Of a stretch of DNA of 64,000 nucleotides, positions 42,935 to 52,329 are shown piece by piece (position 1 is the first letter of the stretch; each line of letters starts with the position of its first letter). The stretch is from positions 124,001-188,000 of the forward strand of contig NZ_RZHF01000004.1 in NCBI RefSeq assembly GCF_003990185.1. The letters are read 5' to 3'. Source of the DNA: Vreelandella nanhaiensis (GTDB lineage: Bacteria; Pseudomonadota; Gammaproteobacteria; Pseudomonadales; Halomonadaceae). A program made the position numbers and the translations under genes. Under the pieces are notes generated by a model that searched no databases, was not told the DNA's origin, and worked only from the letters and a program-made list of their open reading frames with translations.

Positions 42935-43363
42935 ATGCGCGATCTGTACCAACGCCTTGGCGTTTCGCCCCAGGCAAACGATGAGGAGCTGCAGCAAGCC
43001 GTAGCTCGCTGCCCCAATAGCGCCTTGCGCCAGGATGCTAAAGCTGTCTTCGAGGTGCCCAAACGCCGCGAGAGCTACAACCAGGCGCTTACGACGCTAA
43101 GCGATATTGGGCAACTGCGTGCCCGGCTGGGCCTAACCCACGGTGCGCACTGGCAGGGCGACGTGGCCAACGATTTTTCGCTGCCTGCCGATCAGGCCGT
43201 TTCCCGACACGATGAACTGGTCGACCGCGTCAGCCACGCGGTTATACTTTACAACCGCTTGCGCGGGCTACGCGGCATCTGGCTACTCATCATCACTTTC
43301 TTCGTTGGTACGGGCATAGGTGTTGCGCTTGGGTTCATCCTGAGCAAAACCCTCGCTGCGTGA
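42935..43363 (+). CDS. Degenerate J-like membrane protein (no HPD)
   Basis: The first 55 residues of this 142-residue protein fit J-domain helices I-III (DLYQRLGVSPQANDEELQQAV ... KAVFEVPKRRESYNQAL). The HPD loop is replaced by PNSALRQD, so it should not activate DnaK directly. A single transmembrane helix near the C-terminus (GIWLLIITFFVGTGIGVALGFIL) anchors it. It lies 19 bases after the true J-domain gene, so the two may work as a pair. Its last 27 codons overlap the 3' end of the MscS-like gene on the other strand. Confidence 0.7.
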   Translation: MRDLYQRLGVSPQANDEELQQAVARCPNSALRQDAKAVFEVPKRRESYNQALTTLSDIGQLRARLGLTHGAHWQGDVANDFSLPADQAVSRHDELVDRVSHAVILYNRLRGLRGIWLLIITFFVGTGIGVALGFILSKTLAA

Positions 43364-45709
43364 GGCTCCAGGGGCGCGTTCGCGCTCATCGCGCTTAACT
43401 TCGGCCTCGGTAGGCAGCGGCGCAGGCTTGGGCGGAGTGGGCTTATGCTTGGGCGATCTCTGCCCCTCCTGCCCATCGGTATTTTCAAACGAGAGCTCCG
43501 TACCTTCATCAGATGTCATGCGGTCTTCGGAGCGGGCCTCCATGCTAACACTCAGACGTGGCACACCCAGGTCGATGGCCTGCTCTTCCATCCGCTGCTT
43601 CAATAACAGGTTAAAAGCGCGGGATACGTCCCACTGCATTTCCGGCGCCGTGCGAAAACGCATGCGCAATACCGGGCAGCCCTCTTCAAACCCCTGCACG
43701 CCCTGCATTTCCAGCGGTGACCAGATGTAATGGCGCATCATCGGGTCCTTGCGCAGTTCCTGCGCGGTTTCCTGCATCAGCGTAATCGCATCATCAATTT
43801 TCATATCATACGGAATGCGAATCCGCATCAGGGCAATACCGAACTGGCGAGACATGTTATGGATGGATTCAATACGACTGAAGGTAATGATATGCACGAT
43901 GCCATCCAGGTCGCGTAGCCGCACAGTGCGCAGCGTGAGCCCTTCTACCGTTCCCATATGGTTATTAATGCTTACAAAATCATCCACCGCCAATGAGTCT
44001 TCAATCAGGATGAAGATACCGGTAATCAAATCTTGTACCAGCGTCTGGGCACCAAAACCAATGGCCAAACCAATCACACCGGCACCCGCCAGCAGCGGCG
44101 TGACGTTAACGCCTAAATTCGCCAGCCCGGCAATAAATGCAATAATCAGAATCGTGACAAAGATCACGTTACGGATCATCGGTGTAATGGTTTGCGCGCG
44201 TGCCTGGTTAACGCGCCGCCCTCTCGCACGGCCTGACGAGGTAAGCGCCCGCTGAATTGCTGTATCAGCAAATATCCACACCAGCCACGCCAATAGGATG
44301 GTCGCCCCCAGGCTCACCAAGGCCTGACCAATACGTGCGCTGGCAACAGCCTGCTGACCAAGCCCAAAGAGCGAGCCGCCCCATACCTGCATGAAGAGTT
44401 CGGCAAACACCATCCACGAACAGATATGCGCCAGTACAAATCCAAAGCGCTCTAAGCGTTTGCGATATTGGCTGTAGCGGCGACGATGGCGACGCTTTCC
44501 AATCCGTACCTCCTGACGCCTCAGCAGGCCAGTAATCACCAGGGTAAGTACCAGAAGGCTCGCAGAAATAATCGAGCGCGCCAGTGCTGTGCCCACATCA
44601 CCTACGGTAATAAAGATCGCCAGTAGCGATCCCCCTACCAACAGCAATGCAGGCACGTGCCAGAGCCCGCCCAGCGCACGAATCATCTCGACCGCCGTGC
44701 TGGCATCGCGGCGCTGTTTAAAAGGGCGATTACAGATCAGGTGGCGTACAGGACGCTTGAACTTAAAGATAAACCGGGCCGATAAAAGCGCCGCCAGCAT
44801 ATTGGCCAACACCGATACCAGACTTGTAAGCTCCCCTCCCAGTAATCCCACCAGGCGGGTAGAGTTAACGGCATCGCCCAGAGCAATTAATGCTCCGATC
44901 ACAAATAGCCCGCGCAGCGCCCGCTGCTGAAGTAGCTGCACAGCCGTGAAGCGGTGCCCCCGACTGAAGAAGGCAATGACCGTTTCAAACACGACCGAAA
45001 GCGCACGCCCACATAGGCAGATGTAGGCCACCACCAGAACAAGCATTCGCCCAGGATTAAACGATAGCAGTTGGCCAATTCCCAATGTAATCGCAAAGGC
45101 CAGGGCCCAGGGCAGCATACGGCGTAAGAAGTGCGCGGCAAGCAGCCACGCCTTGGGGTCGCGGGGCAAATCAAGAGGCCAGTTCCGTCGGGTAGCGATC
45201 AGTCGTCCAAAGGCAACCATGACTACCAGCAACGTGATCCAGATCACAGCTAGAACCGCGCCATCGGCAACCGCGCGAATCGCCGCGCCCTGGCCTGCAC
45301 CATCGTTAAGCGCGCGCAGGTCGGCCACGCCTTGCACCAGCTGTCTTGACCATTCATCGATTGGTGAGTCGCCAGCCTGCGCCTGTTCGCCGATATCGGT
45401 CAGCGTATCGGCAAGCGCTCCCAAAAGCCCCTGGCGCACCACCGTGTCTTCCTCGGCGGCATCGGCGGTGACCTGTAGCTCACGCAGTGAATTCAGCAGC
45501 TCAGTGCGACGCTCTTCATTTTCAAGCATGGCAATGACATCATTAAGCGAGCTTTGGAATTCGTTGCTGCTAACATCAGTTTCGCTACTGGATTCTCCTC
45601 CCAAGCTGGGTAGCGAGACGCTGGGTACTTGCGCCTGGGCTGGCATTAAGCTGACCAGTACAAACAAAACGAGGCTGATGACAGTGTTGATTATCCAGTG
45701 CTGTCGCAC
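43283..45709 (-). CDS. Large MscS-family mechanosensitive channel
   Basis: Opens under membrane tension to release solutes after osmotic downshock. The 808-residue protein has a signal peptide (VISLVLFVLVSLMPAQAQ), a periplasmic helical segment, about ten helices and the MscS core: pore helix LANLGVNVTPLLAGAGVIGLAIGFGAQTLVQDLI with Gly/Ala packing, then the beta domain (FVSINNHMGTVEGLTLRTVRLRDLDG). A disordered acidic and basic tail (residues ~740-808) is extra. It uses a GTG start. This size resembles MscM/YbiO-type proteins. Its 3' end overlaps the J-like gene by 81 bases. Confidence 0.9.
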   Translation of the reverse strand: MRQHWIINTVISLVLFVLVSLMPAQAQVPSVSLPSLGGESSSETDVSSNEFQSSLNDVIAMLENEERRTELLNSLRELQVTADAAEEDTVVRQGLLGALADTLTDIGEQAQAGDSPIDEWSRQLVQGVADLRALNDGAGQGAAIRAVADGAVLAVIWITLLVVMVAFGRLIATRRNWPLDLPRDPKAWLLAAHFLRRMLPWALAFAITLGIGQLLSFNPGRMLVLVVAYICLCGRALSVVFETVIAFFSRGHRFTAVQLLQQRALRGLFVIGALIALGDAVNSTRLVGLLGGELTSLVSVLANMLAALLSARFIFKFKRPVRHLICNRPFKQRRDASTAVEMIRALGGLWHVPALLLVGGSLLAIFITVGDVGTALARSIISASLLVLTLVITGLLRRQEVRIGKRRHRRRYSQYRKRLERFGFVLAHICSWMVFAELFMQVWGGSLFGLGQQAVASARIGQALVSLGATILLAWLVWIFADTAIQRALTSSGRARGRRVNQARAQTITPMIRNVIFVTILIIAFIAGLANLGVNVTPLLAGAGVIGLAIGFGAQTLVQDLITGIFILIEDSLAVDDFVSINNHMGTVEGLTLRTVRLRDLDGIVHIITFSRIESIHNMSRQFGIALMRIRIPYDMKIDDAITLMQETAQELRKDPMMRHYIWSPLEMQGVQGFEEGCPVLRMRFRTAPEMQWDVSRAFNLLLKQRMEEQAIDLGVPRLSVSMEARSEDRMTSDEGTELSFENTDGQEGQRSPKHKPTPPKPAPLPTEAEVKRDERERAPGASRSEGFAQDEPKRNTYARTNEESDDE

Positions 45710-45800
45710 GCCTTACTCCCAAAATGGATAGGTAAATGTCCCCGTACGGTGAAGTAGCCAATCATCACGCGCTACTCAACGGAATCGGCTCAGCCTTCAT

Positions 45801-45857
45801 GCGCGACTATCTTCGTGCGCGACTATCTTCGTGCGCGACTATCTTCATGCGGGACTA
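45801..45857 (+). repeat. 16-base tandem repeat upstream of the amidoligase gene
   Basis: Three full copies of GCGCGACTATCTTCGT (third copy ends CAT) followed by a half copy GCGGGACTAT, lying 44 bases before the amidoligase ATG. They could be a phase-variable or protein-binding array in its promoter. Confidence 0.85.
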
Positions 45858-45900
45858 TGATAGGCTGATAGTTTAAACGTTCATTTCACAGGATGCCGAG

Positions 45901-46908
45901 ATGACGCTGCAAGCTCCCCCAAACCGGTTCAATAGTGATGGAAAGCTGCGACACGTTGGCGTTGAAATCGAGTTTGCTGGCCTCCCACCGCGTGATACGG
46001 CCCAGGTAGTACGTGAGCTGTTCGGAGGCGAGCTTAACGTTGTCAGCCCTCACCGCCTATTGGTTGAAAACAGTCGCTGGGGCGTATTCGGTATTGAGCT
46101 AGACACCCAGTATGCCCATCCTGACCAGGCGTTGCTTGACGAGAGTAGTGATCAGGATAGTGAATGGAAGCGACATCAGCACCAACGCCGGGTGGAGTTT
46201 CATCAAAAAACTCGTGAACTGATTGGTGATATGGTATCAGGTCTGGTACCGACAGAGCTGGTCTGCCCGCCGATTCCCTGGAGTGAGCTTGAAAACCTGG
46301 ATACCATTTTTCAGGCGCTGCGCGATCAGGGGGCTAAAGGAACTGACGCCAGCCTGCTGTACGGATTTGGCCTGCACCTTAACCTTGAGGTCGAGCGCCT
46401 GGACGTTGAGTATCTATTAACGATGCTGCGCGCTTACCTGCTGATGGCCCATTGGCTACGCGATGAAATCCGGGTCGACATCACCCGCGAAGTGTTGCCC
46501 CATGCCAATCCTTTTCCCAAAGACTACGCATTAAAGGTTCTGGATAGCCGCTACCAGCCGGACCTGGATACGTTTATTGACGACTACCTGCATTATAACG
46601 CCACGCGAAACCGCGAGCTTGACCTACTTCCTTTATTTGCCTATCTGCGCCCTGACCACACTCACGAACTGCTACATACAAAGCTGATCAAACCCCGCCC
46701 CACTTTTCATTACCGGCTGCCCAACGCCCAGCTTTCGCAACCGGGATGGGGAGCGGTTACCGAGTGGAACCGTTGGGTCGAAGTAGAAAAACTGGCCGCT
46801 AAAAAGGCAGTCCTTCATGCACGCTGTGCTGAATATATTGCCGAGCACAACCGGCCCTTTTTATCGCGCCTGAAAGACAAGCTGATGCACTGGGCGAAGC
46901 GGCATTAA
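45901..46908 (+). CDS. Amidoligase-family enzyme (glutamine-synthetase-like fold)
   Basis: Predicted ATP-dependent ligase that joins an amino group to a carboxylate. In the 335 residues the N-terminal HVGVEIEFAGLPP strand carries the metal-binding Glu pair of the family, followed by ENSRWGVFGIELDTQY, LVCPPIPWSEL, GTDASLLYGFGLHLNLEVE and DITREVLPHANPFPKDYAL. The gene is followed 48 bases later by a class C26 peptidase/amidotransferase gene. That pairing is known in predicted peptide-modifying systems, where one enzyme makes and the other removes gamma-glutamyl-type links. Substrate unknown. Confidence 0.82.
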   Translation: MTLQAPPNRFNSDGKLRHVGVEIEFAGLPPRDTAQVVRELFGGELNVVSPHRLLVENSRWGVFGIELDTQYAHPDQALLDESSDQDSEWKRHQHQRRVEFHQKTRELIGDMVSGLVPTELVCPPIPWSELENLDTIFQALRDQGAKGTDASLLYGFGLHLNLEVERLDVEYLLTMLRAYLLMAHWLRDEIRVDITREVLPHANPFPKDYALKVLDSRYQPDLDTFIDDYLHYNATRNRELDLLPLFAYLRPDHTHELLHTKLIKPRPTFHYRLPNAQLSQPGWGAVTEWNRWVEVEKLAAKKAVLHARCAEYIAEHNRPFLSRLKDKLMHWAKRH

Positions 46909-46955
46909 CGTGAACGCATGCTCATTTTTTGGACACTCGAAGGGAAGTTATCTGA

Positions 46956-47636
46956 ATGTCACGGCCGCTGATCGGAATCACCACTTCAGATGCTAAAAGC
47001 CAGCTTGCCTGGTGGTTTGACTGGTTTGCCGTATGGCGCCATGGCGGAAGGCCCTTACGCTTATCCCCTTCCCGCCCCCTGCCAGAGTACCTTGATGGCC
47101 TGATCATTGGCGGCGGCGATGATATCCAGGCCACCCTTTATGGCGGTGAGATTCAACTGGACGTTCGCCTTGACCCGGCCCGAGACGAGCTGGAACTTGC
47201 CCTGCTCGAACGTTTTATACCGCTGAATACGCCGGTACTGGGTATCTGCCGAGGCGCACAGCTTATCAACGTACATCTAGGTGGTACGCTGGACCCTGAC
47301 ATTTACACCACTCACGAAGGGTTAAAGCGCAGACGCACGGTATTGCCACGTAAAACCGTTGATATTGTCGGTGACAGCCAACTCTACCAGTTGCTGGGCG
47401 TCACCTGGTGCCGCGTCAATAGCCTTCATCATCAGGCGGTCAACAAGGCGGGCAAGGGAGTCGAGATCGTGGCCCGAGACCGGGATGGACTAGTGCAGGG
47501 TATCGAATCTCGCGAGCACGACTTTTTAATTGGCGTGCAGTGGCATCCAGAATGGCTGATTTTCAACCGCCCCCAGCAGCGCCTGATTCGGGCGCTGCTG
47601 GAAGCCGCCAAACGACCGCTAAACGCTACGCATTAA
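46956..47636 (+). CDS. Peptidase C26 / gamma-glutamyl hydrolase family protein
   Basis: Class I glutamine-amidotransferase-fold hydrolase, 226 residues. The nucleophile Cys is in [13 protein letters not shown], His and Glu in GVQWHPEW, and [11 protein letters not shown] is the oxyanion strand. It resembles PuuD-like enzymes that cleave gamma-glutamyl amides. It probably works with the preceding amidoligase. The 3' end overlaps tpx on the other strand by 11 bases. Confidence 0.88.
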   Translation: MSRPLIGITTSDAKSQLAWWFDWFAVWRHGGRPLRLSPSRPLPEYLDGLIIGGGDDIQATLYGGEIQLDVRLDPARDELELALLERFIPLNTPVLGICRGAQLINVHLGGTLDPDIYTTHEGLKRRRTVLPRKTVDIVGDSQLYQLLGVTWCRVNSLHHQAVNKAGKGVEIVARDRDGLVQGIESREHDFLIGVQWHPEWLIFNRPQQRLIRALLEAAKRPLNATH

Positions 47637-48129
47637 GCGCCGCCAGCGCAGCATCGTAATCAGGCTCATTTTTGATTTCGCTGACAAGCTCACTATGCAG
47701 TACGCGGTTATCGGCATCCAATACCACAACGGCGCGCGCGCACAGGCCAGCCATGGGGCTATTGCATAGCGCCACCCCCCAGGTTTCCTGGAAATCAGGA
47801 TGACGGAAGGTTGATAACGTTTTGACGTTATCCAGCCCTTCAGCGCCACAAAACCGTTTGGCAGCAAACGGCAAATCCGCAGATACCACCAGCACTACTG
47901 TATCTGCAAGGTTGGAGGCAAGCTCGTTAAAGCGCCGTGTGGACATAGCGCAGGTGGGAGTATCCACGCTGGGAATAATATTGAGCACCTTACGCTTGCC
48001 TGCATAGGTATCCAACGTGACGTCCTGCAGGTCGCTATTGGTCAGCGTCATCGCAGGGGCTGTCTGCCCTTTGGCAGGCAGTAAACCGGCGACATCCATT
48101 GGTTCGCCTGCACGGGTAACCTGTTGCAT
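47626..48129 (-). CDS. tpx: Thiol peroxidase Tpx
   Basis: Reduces lipid and other hydroperoxides using thioredoxin. The atypical 2-Cys peroxiredoxin has 167 residues, peroxidatic Cys60 in [14 protein letters not shown] and resolving Cys94 in KRFCGAEG. Full length, with an AAGGAA-like ribosome site before the ATG. Monocistronic. Confidence 0.96.
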   Translation of the reverse strand: MQQVTRAGEPMDVAGLLPAKGQTAPAMTLTNSDLQDVTLDTYAGKRKVLNIIPSVDTPTCAMSTRRFNELASNLADTVVLVVSADLPFAAKRFCGAEGLDNVKTLSTFRHPDFQETWGVALCNSPMAGLCARAVVVLDADNRVLHSELVSEIKNEPDYDAALAALNA

Positions 48130-48265
48130 TACGTATTCCTTATATCGTTGATGATGAATGCGTTCTTACCATCTGAGAAGCCATGGTAGGCTATCTGCCG
48201 CGCTTTGCAGACTTATCGCGAAGCGCAGGGTTAACATTTGCGCTGCATTTCACCGAGGGAGTGAT

Positions 48266-48982
48266 ATGACCTGTGTACTGATCGTTAAAACCGGTGACGC
48301 TTATCCAGAAGTAGCCGACCAACATGGCGATTTTGAAACGCTATTTTTAAATCAGTTAAACACCGCATTGCCAGCGCATTTACACCTGCAAGTATGGGAT
48401 GCCAAGCGTCATGCCAAAGCACCTTCCCTGGATACATTAGCAGGCATTGTGATTACCGGCTCCCATAGCATGGTAAGCGAAGCCGAGCCCTGGAGCGAGG
48501 CCCTTAAGCCTTGGCTGAAAGAGGCGCTGGAAAGTGATATTCCCATGCTGGGCGTCTGCTATGGACACCAGCTAATGGCGGCAGCCTTTGGCGGTGTCAG
48601 CGACTATCACCCGGCTGGCCGTGAGTCAGGCACCCATGGCGTGCAGCTGACGCAAGAAGGCCAGCAAGACCCGCTGTTTGGTCAATTACCGCAACGCTTT
48701 GACGCCCATCTTACCCATGCGCAGACCGTTTTGCAGGCACCCGCTAGCGCGACCGTGCTGGCCCACAATCACCATGATGCTCATCAGGCGCTGCGCTACG
48801 GCCCACGCCAATGGAGCGTACAGTTTCATCCAGAGTTTACCCCGGCCGTCATGCGAGCTTATATAGAGCGCCAGCGTGCCGCACTGCGCGACCAGGGCGA
48901 AGACCCCGGCAGCCTATCTGCCAACGTGATGGAGGCGCCTGAAGCGGCTAGTCTGCTGACACGTTTTCTGACGTTTGTATAA
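48266..48982 (+). CDS. Class I glutamine amidotransferase (GuaA-N-like)
   Basis: Stand-alone GATase domain of 238 residues. Cys nucleophile in MLGVCYGHQLMAAAFGG and His-Glu in WSVQFHPEFTP. GIVITGSHSMVSEAEPW resembles YfeJ/GMP-synthase-like proteins. No synthase domain is attached, so the reaction may be a gamma-glutamyl hydrolysis. I start at MTCVLIVKTG, with GAGGGAG before; the frame is open further but without a ribosome site. The 3' end overlaps nfi by 35 bases on the other strand. Confidence 0.87.
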   Translation: MTCVLIVKTGDAYPEVADQHGDFETLFLNQLNTALPAHLHLQVWDAKRHAKAPSLDTLAGIVITGSHSMVSEAEPWSEALKPWLKEALESDIPMLGVCYGHQLMAAAFGGVSDYHPAGRESGTHGVQLTQEGQQDPLFGQLPQRFDAHLTHAQTVLQAPASATVLAHNHHDAHQALRYGPRQWSVQFHPEFTPAVMRAYIERQRAALRDQGEDPGSLSANVMEAPEAASLLTRFLTFV

Positions 48983-49676
48983 CGGTCTGCTTACGCTGGT
49001 CGCGGCGCGAAGCGAGCCGGTCCGCCAGACGGGTTGGCTCGGGCAGTTTGGTGCGCCCTAAGCAGCGCATCACCCATTCAAGGGAGGTTTCCAGGCTAAT
49101 GCGGTGGCCAGGGGAGACAAACACCGGCTTCACCTTGTTACGTGAACGCAGCACTGCACCGATGGTGTCGCGGCCTGAGCGCAGCGGCACCCACTCGCCT
49201 CGCTCCTCGCCTACCTCGTCATGCTTTCCGTATAGACGAGACTTGGCAACCCCAATCGTGGGCAAATCGAGCCACAGCCCCAGATGCGCAGCAATCCCCA
49301 GCCTGCGTGGGTGGGCAATTCCCTGCCCATCGACCATGATCAGCTCGGGCATGATGCTGAGTTTCTCAAACGCGCCTAGTGCGGCCGGAATTTCACGAAA
49401 CGAGAGCAGCCCCGGAATATACGGCATGCGTGTGGGCTCGCGGTGAACAATCTGTTCGACCACGGTGAGATCCGGCGCGGTGGCAGGGTCCCAACGGAGC
49501 AGCACCACGGCGGCGCGTGTTGTGTCGCCGTTATCCTCAAAACCAATATCCATACCAGCAATATGGGTAACCGGATCAATACGGTCAGTTAACTCCAACT
49601 TCTGGGCAAGCTCTTTTTGTAAGGCAATGGCCTCTTTAGGAGCCAGATTCCATTCATGTAGCGCTGTTTTCATCAT
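48948..49676 (-). CDS. nfi: Endonuclease V (deoxyinosine 3'-endonuclease) Nfi
   Basis: Nicks DNA near deoxyinosine and other deaminated bases. The 242-residue protein has the catalytic Asp in IAGMDIGF, PYIPGLLSFRE (with catalytic Glu), IMVDGQGIAHPRRLGIAAHLG (metal Asp) and VSPGHRISLETS. A basic C-terminal tail (RLADRLASRRDQRKQ) is slightly longer than in E. coli. Confidence 0.95.
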   Translation of the reverse strand: MMKTALHEWNLAPKEAIALQKELAQKLELTDRIDPVTHIAGMDIGFEDNGDTTRAAVVLLRWDPATAPDLTVVEQIVHREPTRMPYIPGLLSFREIPAALGAFEKLSIMPELIMVDGQGIAHPRRLGIAAHLGLWLDLPTIGVAKSRLYGKHDEVGEERGEWVPLRSGRDTIGAVLRSRNKVKPVFVSPGHRISLETSLEWVMRCLGRTKLPEPTRLADRLASRRDQRKQTVIQTSENVSAD

Positions 49677-49720
49677 TGACTCCCTGTCGTGTTTAGCGGG
49701 ATGTTTTTAGCGTAGCAAAA

Positions 49721-49755
49721 AAATGCCCCCGCACCGTTTCCGGGCGGGGGCATTT
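49721..49755 (-). terminator. Terminator of deaD
   Basis: AAATGCCCCCGC pairs perfectly with GCGGGGGCATTT. On the minus strand it is followed by a run of seven T residues. Located about 40 bases past the deaD stop and shared with the 5' side of nfi. Confidence 0.9.
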
Positions 49756-49793
49756 CAGGACGCGGCAGATACCGCTAGCGAGCGCTTATACGC

Positions 49794-51518
49794 CTACGCT
49801 TCGCGACGACGGATCGGCGCATCGCCATCGTCACGGCGACGGCGCGGAGCACGCTCGGGCGCGCTATCTTCGCTGATTTCCAACGGACGGCCAGCAACGC
49901 GGGCACGCGCCATCTTGGTCAGAATCGTGGCAGGCAGGCCACTGGGCAGCTCAACAACCGAGAAGGCGTTACGAATATCAATACGACCGATACGCGCACC
50001 TTCAATACCGCCTTCATTGGCCAGTGCGCCAACCAGTTGGCCTGGCTTGACGCCATCCTTATGGCCAACGGATACGCGGTAGCGGGTCATGCCTTCGCTG
50101 GGTGCACGCGGGCGCTCACCACGCTCGCCACGCTCACGACGGGCTCCCGGCTTGGCGCTGCCGCCATCACGCGGAGCACGCTCTTTACGCGGCGCCTGCA
50201 GGCGGCCAATCGGCGCCTCATCAGCACGTGCCATGGCAGCAAACGCACAGGCCAGCTCGATCGGGTCATGACCTTCTTCAACCAGACGCTCGACCAGTGC
50301 ACGCTGTTCTTCAGCGCCTTTAGTCAACGCAGCTACCACACGGTGGTGGAAAACTTCGTCGCGGTGAGCGCGGATAGCAGCTTCGTCAGGCAGCGGCATT
50401 TCGGTCATTTTCTGACCAGTCGCCTGCTCCATCCAACCTACTTTACGGCCTTCGCGGAAACCGGCGAAGGTAATCGCGATGCCGCTACGCCCGGCACGAC
50501 CGGTACGGCCGATGCGGTGCGTGTAGGCTTCTGCGTCTTGCGGCAGATCGTAGTTGATAACGTGCGTAATACGCGGCACGTCAAGACCACGCGCGGCAAC
50601 ATCAGTCGCAATCAGTACATCGACCTTGCTACGCTTCAAGCGAGTAATTGTACGTTCACGCAGGCTTTGATCCAGATCACCGGACAGGCCAGCGGCATTT
50701 ACGCCGCGCGCAGTCAGTTGCTCAACCAGCGTGGTACAAGCAGCACGGGTACGCACGAAGACAATAGCGGCATCGACCGGCTCGACTTCAAGAATACGCG
50801 CAAGCGCTTCAAGCTTGGCACCGCCGTCAACGCGCACAATACGCTGTTCAATGTTTTCACCGGTGGTCGTGCGCGATTCAATCGCCACTTTTACCGGGTC
50901 AACCAAGTAACGGTTAACAATGCGCTCGATTTCAGTCGGAAGGGTAGCCGAGAAGAACACACGCTGTGCATCTTTCGGGGTATCGGCGACCACACGTTTA
51001 ACGTCGTCGATAAAGCCCATGCGCAGCATTTCGTCAGCTTCGTCTAACACGAGCGCTGACAAGCCATCCAGCTTCAAGCTGCCACGATCCAGGTGATCGA
51101 TAATACGGCCAGGGGTGCCAACGATGACTTGGGCACCGCGCTTCAGCGCGCCTAGCTGCTCACGATACTCTTGACCACCACACAGCGTCGCAACTTCGAG
51201 ACCCTGCAGGTTTTGACCATACTTACTAAATGAGGCTGCAACCTGCTGAGCAAGCTCGCGGGTCGGGGCCATTACTAACACTTGGGGCACACGACGCTGG
51301 ATATCCAGACGTGACAATAACGGTAAAGCAAATGCAGCGGTTTTACCGGTACCAGTTTGTGCCTGGCCCAGCATATCGCGACCTTCTAACAGCGCAGGAA
51401 TGGTTTGCGCCTGGATCGGCGACGGAACTAGATAGCCCTGTGCTTCAACAGCAGACAGAACGGCAGGCAATAGAGCCAGATCGCCGAAGCTCGGCGAGGC
51501 GACAGAAGTCGAGGTCAT
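49794..51518 (-). CDS. deaD: Cold-shock DEAD-box RNA helicase DeaD
   Basis: ATP-dependent RNA helicase for ribosome assembly and mRNA unwinding in the cold. The 574-residue protein has Q motif GYLVPSPIQAQTIPALL, motif I AQTGTGKT, motif II DEAD, motif III SAT and motif VI HRIGRTGRAGR. The C-terminal RRM-like DbpA/CsdA domain (RYRVSVGHKDGVKPGQLVGALANEGG) and a basic RGG-poor tail follow. AAGGTG precedes the ATG. A long structured leader lies upstream, as in E. coli. Confidence 0.95.
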   Translation of the reverse strand: MTSTSVASPSFGDLALLPAVLSAVEAQGYLVPSPIQAQTIPALLEGRDMLGQAQTGTGKTAAFALPLLSRLDIQRRVPQVLVMAPTRELAQQVAASFSKYGQNLQGLEVATLCGGQEYREQLGALKRGAQVIVGTPGRIIDHLDRGSLKLDGLSALVLDEADEMLRMGFIDDVKRVVADTPKDAQRVFFSATLPTEIERIVNRYLVDPVKVAIESRTTTGENIEQRIVRVDGGAKLEALARILEVEPVDAAIVFVRTRAACTTLVEQLTARGVNAAGLSGDLDQSLRERTITRLKRSKVDVLIATDVAARGLDVPRITHVINYDLPQDAEAYTHRIGRTGRAGRSGIAITFAGFREGRKVGWMEQATGQKMTEMPLPDEAAIRAHRDEVFHHRVVAALTKGAEEQRALVERLVEEGHDPIELACAFAAMARADEAPIGRLQAPRKERAPRDGGSAKPGARRERGERGERPRAPSEGMTRYRVSVGHKDGVKPGQLVGALANEGGIEGARIGRIDIRNAFSVVELPSGLPATILTKMARARVAGRPLEISEDSAPERAPRRRRDDGDAPIRRREA

Positions 51519-52017
51519 TAATCACACCTTGGTAGGCCGGCAGTACCGGCAAAAAACATCGTAAGCGTCTCTGACTCTGTTATCGCTGCATAAAACGCAT
51601 CAATAAACAGACTCCGCCAAGCGGATAATGTCATCAGTGGAGTCGGAGACGCCGGTCGCACCTAGCATCCGGTTGGCAAACCTATTATCAAGAGCCAACC
51701 GCTGTGGCGACCTTCTGCGCCGATTTCACCCGTTTGGTGAAATGCTGGAGGCGCGCCATCTTCACAGCAATGAACATCTGCAACTGGCTAGATGTTCCCG
51801 CAAGCTTTCCTGCGTATGAATATACAGCTACACAGGTAAATGCTTATCGTCGTGATGGAGGGGTCAACACATGCGAGGAGCGCGCATCCTAACACCCCAC
51901 TTCATGAATGACCAGCTTTTTTACTTTACCAACATTAAACACCTAAACTTGAAGTTGTGTAAATCTAGTCTAACTTAAGAGATACCTTTGCATGTTCAGC
52001 AATTCAAGGAGTGATAT
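51519..52017 (-). promoter_or_regulatory. Long structured 5' region of deaD
   Basis: About 500 bases without a gene between deaD and a CsbD gene. Dyads include GCGTCTCTGACTC (51565) with GAGTCGGAGACGC (51640), one G-T pair, and a rival pairing GACTCC/GGAGTC inside. TTTCACC/GGTGAAA forms a hairpin at 51724-51741. Competing stems suggest a thermo-responsive leader typical of deaD mRNAs. The plus-strand promoter of the CsbD gene must lie in the right part. Confidence 0.45.
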
Positions 52018-52215
52018 ATGAACTGGGACCAAATTGAAGGTAAATGGACTGAAGTCAAAGGCAAGGCCCGTGCTAGCTGGGGCGAGCTCTCGGATGATGA
52101 GCTTGACCAGATCGGCGGCAAGAAAGATCAGTTGGTTGGGAAACTGCAGCAGAAGTACGGTCTTGAGCGTGAGCAGGCTGAAAAACGTGCCGATGACTGG
52201 GCCAACGGTCTGTAA
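52018..52215 (+). CDS. CsbD/YjbJ-family stress protein
   Basis: A 65-residue protein with the family start MNWDQIEGKWTEVKGKARASWGELSDDELDQI and the end GLEREQAEKRADDWA. General-stress protein of unknown molecular function, hydrophilic and without a signal peptide. AAGGAG precedes the ATG. The PRC-barrel gene follows about 115 bases later. Confidence 0.88.
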   Translation: MNWDQIEGKWTEVKGKARASWGELSDDELDQIGGKKDQLVGKLQQKYGLEREQAEKRADDWANGL

Positions 52216-52329
52216 GCTGCCTGCTTATCCATTTTGATGACTATTTCGCTATGGGTAGTGAAGTGGCCTGTACTGACAGCTTGTCTTGAAAAGCCACCAC
52301 TATCGTTTATTGCCACAGGGAGAGAAGCT

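Noticed and set aside
45801-45857. CRISPR array
   Set aside because: The 16-base units are directly adjacent with no spacers; it is a simple tandem repeat.
50037-51047. A 336-codon plus-strand open frame
   Set aside because: It lies entirely antisense to deaD, whose helicase motifs are all present; the long frame reflects codon bias.
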